Assembly (NCBI GenBank): GCA_902488815.1 | Contig: CABTXP010000001.1 | Span: 60,970 to 124,969, forward strand | Source of the DNA: an uncultured Eubacteriales bacterium | GTDB lineage: Bacteria; Bacillota; Clostridia; Tissierellales; Peptoniphilaceae | Direction: 5' to 3' | Length of the DNA stretch: 64,000 nt | Part shown: piece after piece, positions 32,442-39,530 of the stretch | How the letters are laid out: every line of letters starts with the position of its first letter | Position numbering within the stretch: position 1 is the first letter of the stretch | The notes under the pieces: model-generated | Seen by the model: only the letters and a program-made list of their open reading frames with translations | What the model was told of the DNA's origin: nothing | Databases searched by the model: none | Translations under genes and position numbers: made by a program

Positions 32442-33563
32442 ATGAAATTAATGTGTGCCGGACCGACGGCTGTTAGAAGTTCATCTATAGAAGCGATGGG
32501 AAAGTTTCGCACCAATCCGGACTTGGATCCGGAGTATACAGTCTTTCACAGAAGTGTGGAAGAAAAGTATTCTCGTCTTCTACATACAAATAGAAGGTCG
32601 ATTATAATGCTTGGCGAGGCCATTATGGGTCTTGAGGCGGCGGTTATTAACTTAATGGAAAAAGGAGACAAGGTTCTTGTTCTTTCCAACGGATTTTTCG
32701 GCGCAGGCTTTATGGACTATGTAAAGAGCTACGGCGGCGAAGGTGTTTTGTTTGAAGCAACCTACGACAAATCCTTTGACCTTAAAGAGTTGGAGGCCTT
32801 TGTGAACGAAAAAGGTCCCTTTAAACTTGCCACCATGGTTCACTGCGAAACTCCCACAGGTGTTACAAATGACGTGAAAAATATTTGTAAACTTTTAAAG
32901 TCAAAGGGCATGATGACAATTGTAGACGGCGTGTCTTCTGTCATGGGCGAGTACATTGACTTTGACAGCGCGAACATCGACATACTTATCGGCGGCACGC
33001 AAAAGGCGATTTCCGCACCTACAGGTCTTACTCTCCTCACTCTTTCACAGGCTGCGGAAGAAAAAATTGCATCTCGCAAGGAAATCACCGGATACTATAT
33101 GAATTTAAAAAATTATTTAAGCTATGCAGGGGACTTCGACTTCCCTTACACTATGAACGAGAACTTGGTCTACGCATTGGACGCGGCTTTAACTGAAATA
33201 AGCAAGGAAGACTTTGAAGGCATACACGAAAAATTTGCAAATGCCGTGAGAAGCACCGTAAAGGAATGCGGCTTGGAGCTCTTTGCCAAAGAATGTCCAT
33301 CAAACACTTTAACTGCTGTAGTCCTTCCCGAAAAAATTAAGGCTTCGGAATTTTTAGACAAGCTTAAAGAAAAAGGCTTTTTAATTTCCGGCTCCATGGG
33401 ACATTTGAAGGACAGCTTAATAAGAATAGGTCACATGGGTAATAACAACAACTACTCTGACTTTGTAGAGATGTTTGAAGCAATGGACGAAGTTTTTAAA
33501 GACATGGGCTGTGAACTTAAAGGCTCTCTATGTGAGGCATTTAAAAATAATTTTAATAAATAA
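32442..33563 (+). CDS. PLP-dependent class V aminotransferase (alanine-glyoxylate type)
   Basis: Cytoplasmic fold-type I aminotransferase of 373 residues. The family N-terminus MKLMCAGPTAVRSSSIEAM is intact. The cofactor-binding Asp is in TIVDGVSSVMGEYIDFD near residue 164, and the Schiff-base Lys in IGGTQKAISAPTG near 188. The sequence fits the alanine-glyoxylate / serine-pyruvate / aminoethylphosphonate transaminase group; the exact amino donor cannot be read off. The ATG at 32442 has GAGGTG upstream; a TTG 12 nt earlier overlaps this site. The gene stands alone between two GGGGACA repeat clusters. Confidence 0.9.
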   Translation: MKLMCAGPTAVRSSSIEAMGKFRTNPDLDPEYTVFHRSVEEKYSRLLHTNRRSIIMLGEAIMGLEAAVINLMEKGDKVLVLSNGFFGAGFMDYVKSYGGEGVLFEATYDKSFDLKELEAFVNEKGPFKLATMVHCETPTGVTNDVKNICKLLKSKGMMTIVDGVSSVMGEYIDFDSANIDILIGGTQKAISAPTGLTLLTLSQAAEEKIASRKEITGYYMNLKNYLSYAGDFDFPYTMNENLVYALDAALTEISKEDFEGIHEKFANAVRSTVKECGLELFAKECPSNTLTAVVLPEKIKASEFLDKLKEKGFLISGSMGHLKDSLIRIGHMGNNNNYSDFVEMFEAMDEVFKDMGCELKGSLCEAFKNNFNK

Positions 33564-33572
33564 AAGTAATCT

Positions 33573-33756
33573 GGGGACATTCACCAGTCAAGCCGAGCTT
33601 GACAGGTGCAGGCGTGACGTGTGTCCCCTTAATGTTGTGTCGATAATTAAACTGACTTTATTGACAAAACAAATCGAAAAAATTGAGTCGTTTATTAAGT
33701 TTAATTTGAATTTAAAGATTGTTTATAGGGGACACACCTCTGCGAGGAATTTCCCC
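33573..33756 (+). repeat. Composite GGGGACA element 2 (184 bp)
   Basis: Left hairpin 33573-33628 (inner stem GTCAAGCC / GCTTGAC), a 99-base middle with TGTGTCGATAATTAAA and GAGTCGTTTATTAAGTTT, and inverted right hairpin 33728-33756. Same layout as the elements at 31032 and 35617. Confidence 0.88.
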
Positions 33757-33765
33757 GATAACGCA

Positions 33766-33795
33766 AAAAGGATGCACATAGCATCCTTTTCTTTT
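33766..33795 (+). terminator. Terminator between aminotransferase and anti-sigma genes
   Basis: AAAAGGATGC / GCATCCTTTT, ten pairs with a five-base loop; T-rich on both sides, so it can serve both convergent genes. A near-copy lies at 35833. Confidence 0.85.
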
Positions 33796-34886
33796 TATCT
33801 AAATACAACTGTAAATTCATCTCCAATATTTTCTGTTTTAAGGACGGGTCTTCCATTTGAGTCCAACTTTCTCTTTCCTAAAACATTTGTTTCAAAGGTG
33901 TCTCTGTACATTTGAAATTTTACCTCACCTCTTAGGTCGTAAAATTCTTCCAAGCCCATGTCACTTGTCTCTTTGTACCCCTCTTTGCCCTTAGGAATAA
34001 AAAAGTATTCTGCCGAACTCTTGTCGGTGTCGTTTATCAAATTGTCAAAGGCAAAAACTATTTTTCTTCCGTCCGCAGCTGTGCCTATAAATTTATAACT
34101 TACGTTTTCTGAATTAATTTGAGGTCCTGTCGTTTCAATTCGAGGGTTAAATAAATTTACTATCATCTTTGCAATTTTATAATCTTCTTCGCCGGGAACG
34201 GTGAAGTTTTGCAAATATAGCTTCGTGTCCTTTGTAAGTTCATCCATAGAAATTTTAAATTCCAGCAAGGCTTTGTCCTCAATATCTCTAAAGTCTGCAA
34301 ATTCTATTCCCAAAGTGATCTCTCCTTTAGACGGAATCTCTCTTTCCAATTTAAATTTCATCACATTGGATATTAGACCGTTTTCCATTTTATCTTCACC
34401 ACTTTCAGATGTTTGAAGTCCGAAGTTTTTCCCGTTGACATAGATGTTGTTAATTATATATTCACTCTCATCACTCATATATTTCTCAGGATAGATGAGA
34501 TTTAAATAGCCATACTTCCCGTCTATTGCCACGTCCTCAACTACAAAGGATATGTGATTTAATGTAACCGTCTCGTGTAAATTTACCGTGTATTTTTTTA
34601 CATCGGAGGGGAGATTGTCCGCATTACTTAGCTCCACTCTTTCACTTGTAAAAAATTTTTCTATCATATTTGATATTTCTCCAATAACATTTTCCCTTGT
34701 CAAGGCGAAAATTCCCATGATAAGTACAAAGGCCGCCGCCAAACCTGCCACATACCTGCCTCTGTTTTTCTTCCCTTTAATATTAAATTCCTTTTTTATT
34801 TTTTCTATCTCAAATTTTGAAAGTTTTACATCGTCGTATTCAGTGGAAACATCGTTCAAATAGTCATATATTTCTCTGTCTTTCAC
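33795..34886 (-). CDS. DUF4179 anti-sigma factor
   Basis: A 363-residue membrane protein encoded directly after an ECF-type sigma factor (4-nt overlap). The cytoplasmic N-terminus is about 45 residues (EIYDYLNDVSTEYDDVKLS), then one membrane helix near residues 46-63 (VAGLAAAFVLIMGIFAL). The extracytoplasmic DUF4179 region follows, with NLHETVTLNHISFVVEDVAIDG near 103. The gene order and topology mark it as the inhibitor that holds the sigma factor at the membrane until a surface signal releases it. The signal is unknown. Confidence 0.87.
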   Translation of the reverse strand: MKDREIYDYLNDVSTEYDDVKLSKFEIEKIKKEFNIKGKKNRGRYVAGLAAAFVLIMGIFALTRENVIGEISNMIEKFFTSERVELSNADNLPSDVKKYTVNLHETVTLNHISFVVEDVAIDGKYGYLNLIYPEKYMSDESEYIINNIYVNGKNFGLQTSESGEDKMENGLISNVMKFKLEREIPSKGEITLGIEFADFRDIEDKALLEFKISMDELTKDTKLYLQNFTVPGEEDYKIAKMIVNLFNPRIETTGPQINSENVSYKFIGTAADGRKIVFAFDNLINDTDKSSAEYFFIPKGKEGYKETSDMGLEEFYDLRGEVKFQMYRDTFETNVLGKRKLDSNGRPVLKTENIGDEFTVVFR

Positions 34887-35401
34887 TTTACTCCCTCCCC
34901 AAACTCTTTTTCTATTTTTCTTCTGCTCCTCTTAACTCGGCTGTATAGTGCATCCTTGCTCACACCTAATTTCTGCGCCATCTCGTCGTAAGTATAGCCT
35001 TCTATAAAAATAGCTTCGAAAAGTTTTCTGTCTTCTGGTGAGAGATATTTAAAAATTTCTTTTAACAGCACCCTGTCAAATTCATTTCCGGTGTAGCTGT
35101 TCTCATCTCTTATCTCTTCACGATTATTATGTCTTACCTCTCTTCTCAATGTGTCAATGGCTTTGTACCTTGCCACCGAGGCGCACCAATTTTTAAAAGA
35201 GGATCTTTTACAGTCATAGGAATCAATATTTTGCCAAACAGCCATTAATGTTTCATTTAAACACTCGTCCCAAAGGTCTGGAAAACTTTGAAGGACTCTT
35301 TTGATTACGCTTTTTAATATGCCTGAATAATTTTCTATTAAATCGGCTAAAGCTTTTTCATCTTTGTTTTTAAAGGAAGTAACTAATTTTTTCTCTTTCA
35401 T
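34883..35401 (-). CDS. ECF-type RNA polymerase sigma factor
   Basis: Sigma-70 family factor of 172 residues with regions 2 and 4 only. Region 2 has DLIENYSGILKSVIKRV and the -10-recognition helix near SSFKNWCASVARYKAIDTLR (about residues 80-99). Region 4 has the helix-turn-helix EGYTYDEMAQKLGVSKDALYS near 138, ending in VKRSRRKIEKE. The ATG at 35401 has GAGAGGAG upstream; a GTG 15 nt earlier overlaps that site. It is paired with the DUF4179 anti-sigma gene. The two genes are enclosed by GGGGACA elements and duplicated terminators. Confidence 0.92.
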   Translation of the reverse strand: MKEKKLVTSFKNKDEKALADLIENYSGILKSVIKRVLQSFPDLWDECLNETLMAVWQNIDSYDCKRSSFKNWCASVARYKAIDTLRREVRHNNREEIRDENSYTGNEFDRVLLKEIFKYLSPEDRKLFEAIFIEGYTYDEMAQKLGVSKDALYSRVKRSRRKIEKEFGEGVK

Positions 35402-35479
35402 TTTTTCTCCTCTCACTTATATATTCGAAAGCAGAGAAAAATTCTGTCAGATTAATATTATTAAATTTAAAAATATTCG

Positions 35480-35597
35480 CAAACAAAAAAAGCTAAGTCA
35501 TTAATTGAGTTGATAATAGATTTATAGTTGGTGTTAAGGGGACACACCTCTGCGGGGCTTGTACCTGTCAAGCTCGGCTTGACTGGTGAATGTCCCC
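35480..35597 (-). repeat. GGGGACA element, half composite (copy 9)
   Basis: The right half of a composite: the middle segment with AAGTCATTAATTGAGTTGAT, then the inverted hairpin 35538-35597 (GGGGACACAC ... GAATGTCCCC). The inner stem is the longer AAGCTCGGCTTGAC type. The left hairpin is missing. Confidence 0.82.
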
Positions 35598-35616
35598 GAT
35601 GAGCTTGATGTTGAGT

Positions 35617-35805
35617 GGGGACATTCGGAAGCATAGCGATAGCGGTGCGACCGTGTGTCCCCTAAGAATAATGTCGATATTTAAATTAACTTGATTGATG
35701 ATTAAAAGAAAAAGACTTCGTCGTTAAAAGAGTTGATAGTAGATTTAAAGTTGATGTTAAGGGGACACACGTTCCGTTGCCGAAGGCAACTTCACGAATG
35801 TCCCC
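35617..35805 (+). repeat. Composite GGGGACA element 3 (189 bp)
   Basis: Left hairpin 35617-35662, a 98-base middle with TGTCGATATTTAAATTAAC and AGAGTTGATAGTAGATTTAAA, and inverted right hairpin 35761-35805 (inner stem GTTGCC / GGCAAC). Aligns along its whole length with element 2. Confidence 0.88.
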
Positions 35806-35832
35806 AATGACAAAGAATGTCCTCAATAACGC

Positions 35833-35858
35833 AAAAAAGGATGCACGTGGCATCCTTT
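35833..35858 (-). terminator. Terminator of the pst genes
   Basis: AAAGGATGC / GCATCCTTT stem with a five-base loop and six T residues on the minus strand, 23 nt past the pstA stop. Nearly identical to the hairpin at 33766. Confidence 0.88.
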
Positions 35859-35880
35859 CTTTTTATTATTTTAGTAGGAA

Positions 35881-36813
35881 TTATTTTTCTTCAACCAACT
35901 TCCCTGCAAGGAATGTGGAGAGGGCGTTTATTATTAATACGATTACTATCAGTATCGTTCCTGTGGCAAAGGCCTTGTCTACATGAAGTCCTTCCGAGGA
36001 AAGTACATACATGTGCACGGCAAGGGTTCTGCCGGATTCTTTAAGTGATGTGGGGATTGATGTGGCGGCTCCGAAGGTGTATACCAGGGCTGCCGTTTCC
36101 CCTACTATTCTTCCTATGGCAAGGATGATCCCCGAAAGTATGCCGGGCATTGCTATGGGAAGTACAACTTTAAATATTGTGCGAAGCTTTCCCGCTCCTA
36201 AGGCAAAACTTCCTTCGCGTATATTGTTCTTCACACTCAGTAGGGCTTCTTCCGTGGCTCTTATGATGAGAGGTAAAATCATAATTGACACGGTAAGGAT
36301 TCCCGCCCTTAGAGAGTAGCTCCACTGAAGTGAAAAAACGTAGAAAAGCATTCCGAAAAGTCCGTAGACTATGGAGGGTATGCCTGAGAGTGTTTGTGTT
36401 ACCATTCGTATTATTTCAACAAATTTAGATCCCGTCTTTGAATACTCCACAAGGTAAAATCCCGTGAATATTCCAACAGGCGCCGCAATGAGTATTGAGG
36501 CTATGACAAGCTGCAATGTGCCTATAATTGCCGGAAACATTGACTGATTAGTCGCGTCAAATTTAAGTTCAAATATTTCCGGTGTGAGATGGGGTATGCC
36601 TCTTACAAATACATAGGCCATTATAAATATCAATGACAGAATTGTAAGTGCTGTACAGAGTTTTGTAAAAACTCTATATGACAGGACTTCCGCCTTTCTC
36701 GCCCTTGCGTTTTTGTCTTTAATTTTTGATTCAGTCTTTGTGACAGTTTTTCTCATAGAAGTATTTCCCTCTGTCAAATAATGTTTGTCATTTACATTTA
36801 TTAATCTATTCAC
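35881..36813 (-). CDS. pstA: Phosphate ABC transporter permease PstA
   Basis: Membrane subunit of the high-affinity phosphate importer, about 310 residues. After a polar, basic N-terminus come six predicted helices, starting near FTKLCTALTILSLIFIMAYVF. Family stretches are FTGFYLVEYSK, TLSGIPSIVYGLFGM and the EAA-type loop REGSFALGAGKLRTIFKVVLP. The GTG at 36813 overlaps the pstC stop by 8 nt and has AGGAG 8 nt upstream; an ATG at 36756 with GAGGG before it is an alternative and would remove 19 residues. The gene is followed by a terminator and no pstB or phoU. Confidence 0.93.
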   Translation of the reverse strand: MNRLINVNDKHYLTEGNTSMRKTVTKTESKIKDKNARARKAEVLSYRVFTKLCTALTILSLIFIMAYVFVRGIPHLTPEIFELKFDATNQSMFPAIIGTLQLVIASILIAAPVGIFTGFYLVEYSKTGSKFVEIIRMVTQTLSGIPSIVYGLFGMLFYVFSLQWSYSLRAGILTVSIMILPLIIRATEEALLSVKNNIREGSFALGAGKLRTIFKVVLPIAMPGILSGIILAIGRIVGETAALVYTFGAATSIPTSLKESGRTLAVHMYVLSSEGLHVDKAFATGTILIVIVLIINALSTFLAGKLVEEK

Positions 36814-37675
36814 CTTGTCCGCTCCTCTTGTTAAATACATGGAAGCCGAAGTTTATTATCAAAATAAATATAAAGAGTATGCAAGCAGTGGCAACTAAGG
36901 CCTCCATGTGATCTCCCGCCGCATACGCCATGTCCATAACGACGTTGGTGGTAAGTGTACGCACGCCTTTAAGAGGATTGAAATTCATCTTCGGTTGATT
37001 TCCGGTGACAAGAATTACTGCCATGGTCTCGCCTATTGCTCTTCCCACGCCCAAGATGACTGAAGCCATGATGCCGCTTTTTGCCGCGGGAAGTATGACC
37101 TTCATCACACTTCTCTCGTGAGTTGCTCCCAAAGCCACAGAGGCTTCGTAATAACTTTTGGGCACGGCTCTTATGGCGCTTTCCGAAAGATTTATAATGG
37201 TTGGCAAAATCATTATGCCAAGTAATATACTTGCAGTTAAAATTGACATGCCCGTTCCGCCGAAGAGTGTTCTTATGACGGGAACAAGTACGATTAAAGC
37301 GAATAGACCGTAAACTATTGACGGCACTCCCGCCATTAGGTTGACTAAAGGTTTCAAAAATTTATATAATTTTTTGTCACAGTCAATAGCAAGGTAAGTG
37401 GCTGTCATTATGCCTATAGGTACACCGATTATTGCGGAAAAAAGTGTGATCTCTATACTTCCCATTATCATGGGTAGGATACCGAAACTCGGTGTTGTAT
37501 TTGTAGGTGCCCATTTTGTACCGAAAATAAAGTTAAAGAGGCCATACCTTGAAATAAAGGGCAGGCCTCCTTCGAAGATAAAGTAACAAATTAATATTAT
37601 TGAAATTACAGAAATCAGTGTGCAGATTAAAAAGAGCACTTCCATAGATTTTTCAAATAAATAATTCTTCTTCAT
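36806..37675 (-). CDS. pstC: Phosphate ABC transporter permease PstC
   Basis: Second membrane subunit of the Pst importer, 289 residues. It has six helices, the first near residues 12-33. Family stretches are FNFIFGTKWAPTN, IGVPIGIMTATYLA, LMAGVPSIVYGLFAL and the cytoplasmic loop YYEASVALGATHERSVMKV, which contacts PstB. The gene lies 18 nt after pstS and overlaps pstA, so pstS-pstC-pstA form one transcript starting at the Pho-box-like promoter. Confidence 0.95.
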   Translation of the reverse strand: MKKNYLFEKSMEVLFLICTLISVISIILICYFIFEGGLPFISRYGLFNFIFGTKWAPTNTTPSFGILPMIMGSIEITLFSAIIGVPIGIMTATYLAIDCDKKLYKFLKPLVNLMAGVPSIVYGLFALIVLVPVIRTLFGGTGMSILTASILLGIMILPTIINLSESAIRAVPKSYYEASVALGATHERSVMKVILPAAKSGIMASVILGVGRAIGETMAVILVTGNQPKMNFNPLKGVRTLTTNVVMDMAYAAGDHMEALVATACILFIFILIINFGFHVFNKRSGQGE

Positions 37676-37693
37676 CTTTTCTCCAATACTTTA

Positions 37694-38617
37694 TTATTTA
37701 ACTTCTTCCCAGTTTCTTAATTCTCCTGTAAAGATTTGTCTGATGTTGTCCATTGAAATGTCTTCAATAGAGTTTTCGTTGTTTACAATAACTGCTATAC
37801 CGTCCATTGCAATAACTTCACTTGTAAGAGCTTCTTTTTCTTTGTCCTTAAGTTCTCTTGAAGCCATACCGATTTCAACCGCGCCTTCCATTGCCGCAGT
37901 CATACCTGCTGATGATCCTGTAGCTTGAATGTCCGCTTTGAATCCCGGGTTGTGTGCTTTGTATGCATCTACCAAGTTTTCCATAAGTGGAGTAACTGAA
38001 GTTGATCCGCCGATTGTCAGTGAGCCTTCCATGTTTGAAGGAGTGTAAGCACCGTTGTTGCCGTTTGAAACGTAGCCGTGATCTTCAGCAATCTTTTGTC
38101 CTTCTTCACTCATGATAAATGCAAGGAAGTCTTTGCCAAGGTCTGTAATTTTGTCTTCTCTGTATGCAATGTTAAAAGGTCTTGCAACAGCGTATTCTCC
38201 TGATTTAACTTTTTCAGCAGTAGCTTCATGGCCATCTACTTTAACAGCCTTAACTACGTCGCTAAGTGATCCTAAAGAAATGTAACCTATTGACGCTTCG
38301 TCTCCTGAAACAGTAGTTATAACTGCGTTAGTTGAGTTTTGAACTATTGCTTCGTCAAAAGTCTTGTCCACTTCTTCGCCGTTTTCTTTTTGAAGAACGC
38401 CTGTGATTTCAGTAAAGGCACCTCTTGTACCTGAACCGTCTTCTCTTGATACAACGTGAATTTCACCTGTCATACCTGCAGGTTCTTCTGTCTTTTTTTC
38501 TTTCGTTTCCGTTTTAGTTTCTTCTTTAGCAGGTGCATCATTTTTATTTCCGCACGCTACGCCGAACACTGCCAAAGCTACAACTAAAATAGCCAAAATA
38601 ATTGATTTTCTTTTCAT
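37694..38617 (-). CDS. pstS: Phosphate-binding lipoprotein PstS, circularly permuted
   Basis: Extracytoplasmic phosphate receptor, 307 residues, with a lipoprotein signal ending at Cys22 (FGVACG) and a charged Glu/Lys linker to about residue 48. The two halves of the usual PstS fold appear in swapped order. The segment that normally follows FTGxxxNWxEV comes first (HVVSREDGSGTRGAF, residues 54-68; IGYISLGSL, 110-118; AEDHGYV, 178-183). The normal N-terminal segment comes second (SLTIGGSTSVTPLMENL, 199-215; GSSAGMTAAMEG, 234-245), and the protein ends at FTGELRNWEEVK. All phosphate-contacting Ser/Thr/Arg/Asp motifs are kept, so binding should work. Confidence 0.92.
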   Translation of the reverse strand: MKRKSIILAILVVALAVFGVACGNKNDAPAKEETKTETKEKKTEEPAGMTGEIHVVSREDGSGTRGAFTEITGVLQKENGEEVDKTFDEAIVQNSTNAVITTVSGDEASIGYISLGSLSDVVKAVKVDGHEATAEKVKSGEYAVARPFNIAYREDKITDLGKDFLAFIMSEEGQKIAEDHGYVSNGNNGAYTPSNMEGSLTIGGSTSVTPLMENLVDAYKAHNPGFKADIQATGSSAGMTAAMEGAVEIGMASRELKDKEKEALTSEVIAMDGIAVIVNNENSIEDISMDNIRQIFTGELRNWEEVK

Positions 38618-38635
38618 TTTCTACCTCCAATTTGT

Positions 38636-38698
38636 AGTATCATCATGTTAACTTGTCCTTGTAAAAAACAAATCTTTCAATTGTAAAGTTTGTGTAAT
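38636..38698 (-). promoter_or_regulatory. pst promoter with Pho-box-like array
   Basis: On the minus strand TTTACA (38665-38660) and GATACT (38641-38636) with an 18-base spacer could form the promoter. Hexamers in 11-base phase lie upstream: AAGATT (weak), TTTACA (38687-38682) and ATTACA (38698-38693). This matches PhoP boxes (TTWACA repeats, 11-base period). The two distal hexamers also fit the related WalR consensus when read on the plus strand. Confidence 0.6.
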
Positions 38699-38789
38699 AT
38701 CGGCAAAATTTTTCATTTGATGAAAATAATTCAAATTATACCTCACATATATTAATAAAGTGGTAGAATAAAATAAAGGAGTGATAGAA

Positions 38790-39380
38790 ATGTCATTAGA
38801 TTTAAAAGGCACAAAGACAGCGGAAAACTTATTAAAGTCTTTTGCAGGGGAATCACAAGCAAACAGAAGATATACTTACTATGCAAAGCAAGCTGAAAAA
38901 GACGGCTATGTTCAAATTAGAAATATCTTCCAAGAAACAGCTGAAAACGAATCCGAACACGCTAAGAGATTTTTCAAATTCTTAGTAAAAGGCGGATACC
39001 AAGGTAAGGCAATTGAAATTACAGCAGGATATCCTGTTGCTCTTGACAAGACACCTGAAAACTTAAAGGCTGCAGCTGCAGGAGAAAACGAAGAACACTC
39101 AGATCTTTATCCTACATTTGCAAAAGTTGCAAAAGAAGAAGGCTTTGACGAAATCGCAAAAGTTTGGGAAGAAGTAGCTGAAGTAGAAGAAGCACACGAA
39201 AAGAGATACTTAAAACTCTTAAAGAACATTGAAGAAGGCAAAGTATTTAAGAGAGATGAAGTAGTTAGATGGAAATGTCTAAACTGCGGTTACATTCATG
39301 AAGGTAAAGAAGCACCTGAAGCATGTCCTGCATGTGCACATCCGCAAAAATACTTTGAACTGTTTGTTGAAACATATTAA
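38790..39380 (+). CDS. Rubrerythrin
   Basis: Non-haem diiron peroxidase that reduces hydrogen peroxide in anaerobes, 196 residues. The four-helix domain shows the two diiron motifs ETAENESEHAKRF (near residue 50) and EVAEVEEAHEKRY (near 130), plus FAGESQANRRY near 20. The C-terminal rubredoxin-like domain has Cys pairs CLNCGYIHEG and CPACAHPQKYF. The ATG at 38790 follows AAAGGAGTGATAGAA; the GTG inside that site is not the start. It is transcribed alone, divergent from pst, and ends at a strong terminator. No PerR box was found by eye. Confidence 0.96.
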   Translation: MSLDLKGTKTAENLLKSFAGESQANRRYTYYAKQAEKDGYVQIRNIFQETAENESEHAKRFFKFLVKGGYQGKAIEITAGYPVALDKTPENLKAAAAGENEEHSDLYPTFAKVAKEEGFDEIAKVWEEVAEVEEAHEKRYLKLLKNIEEGKVFKRDEVVRWKCLNCGYIHEGKEAPEACPACAHPQKYFELFVETY

Positions 39381-39388
39381 GATTATTA

Positions 39389-39415
39389 AAGGAGAGGTTC
39401 GCCTCTCTTTTTTTT
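39389..39415 (+). terminator. Terminator of rubrerythrin gene
   Basis: GAGAGG-TTCG-CCTCTC stem followed by nine T residues. Confidence 0.92.
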
Positions 39416-39433
39416 ATCTCTTATTAGATAAAG

Positions 39434-39462
39434 TTTTACTTACCGGCTTACAATGATATAAT
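39434..39462 (+). promoter_or_regulatory. Promoter of the MATE gene
   Basis: TTTTAC, 17 bases, then TATAAT preceded by TG in extended -10 position (TGATATAAT). Confidence 0.6.
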
Positions 39463-39479
39463 ATATGTAAAGAACAGGG

Positions 39480-39502
39480 CGTTACTTTTGTAACGTCTTT
39501 TA
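39480..39502 (+). other. Leader hairpin before the MATE gene
   Basis: CGTTAC-TTTT-GTAACG stem followed by TCTTTTATTT, between the predicted transcription start and the MATE start codon. It could be a weak attenuator. Confidence 0.35.
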
Positions 39503-39530
39503 TTTAATTTGTCTATGAAAGGTGATTGCT

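Larger units (their letters stand above)
35402..35880. other. Repeat-filled region upstream of the sigma factor gene
   Basis: A 479-base stretch without a gene. It contains a half-composite and a full composite GGGGACA element, and the pstA terminator. The promoter of the sigma factor should lie within about 80 bases of its start, but I cannot define it. Confidence 0.8.

Noticed and set aside
38700..38789. PerR box upstream of rubrerythrin
   Set aside because: AT-rich sequence near ATTCAAATTATA superficially resembles it, but no TTATAATnATTATAA-like dyad is present.
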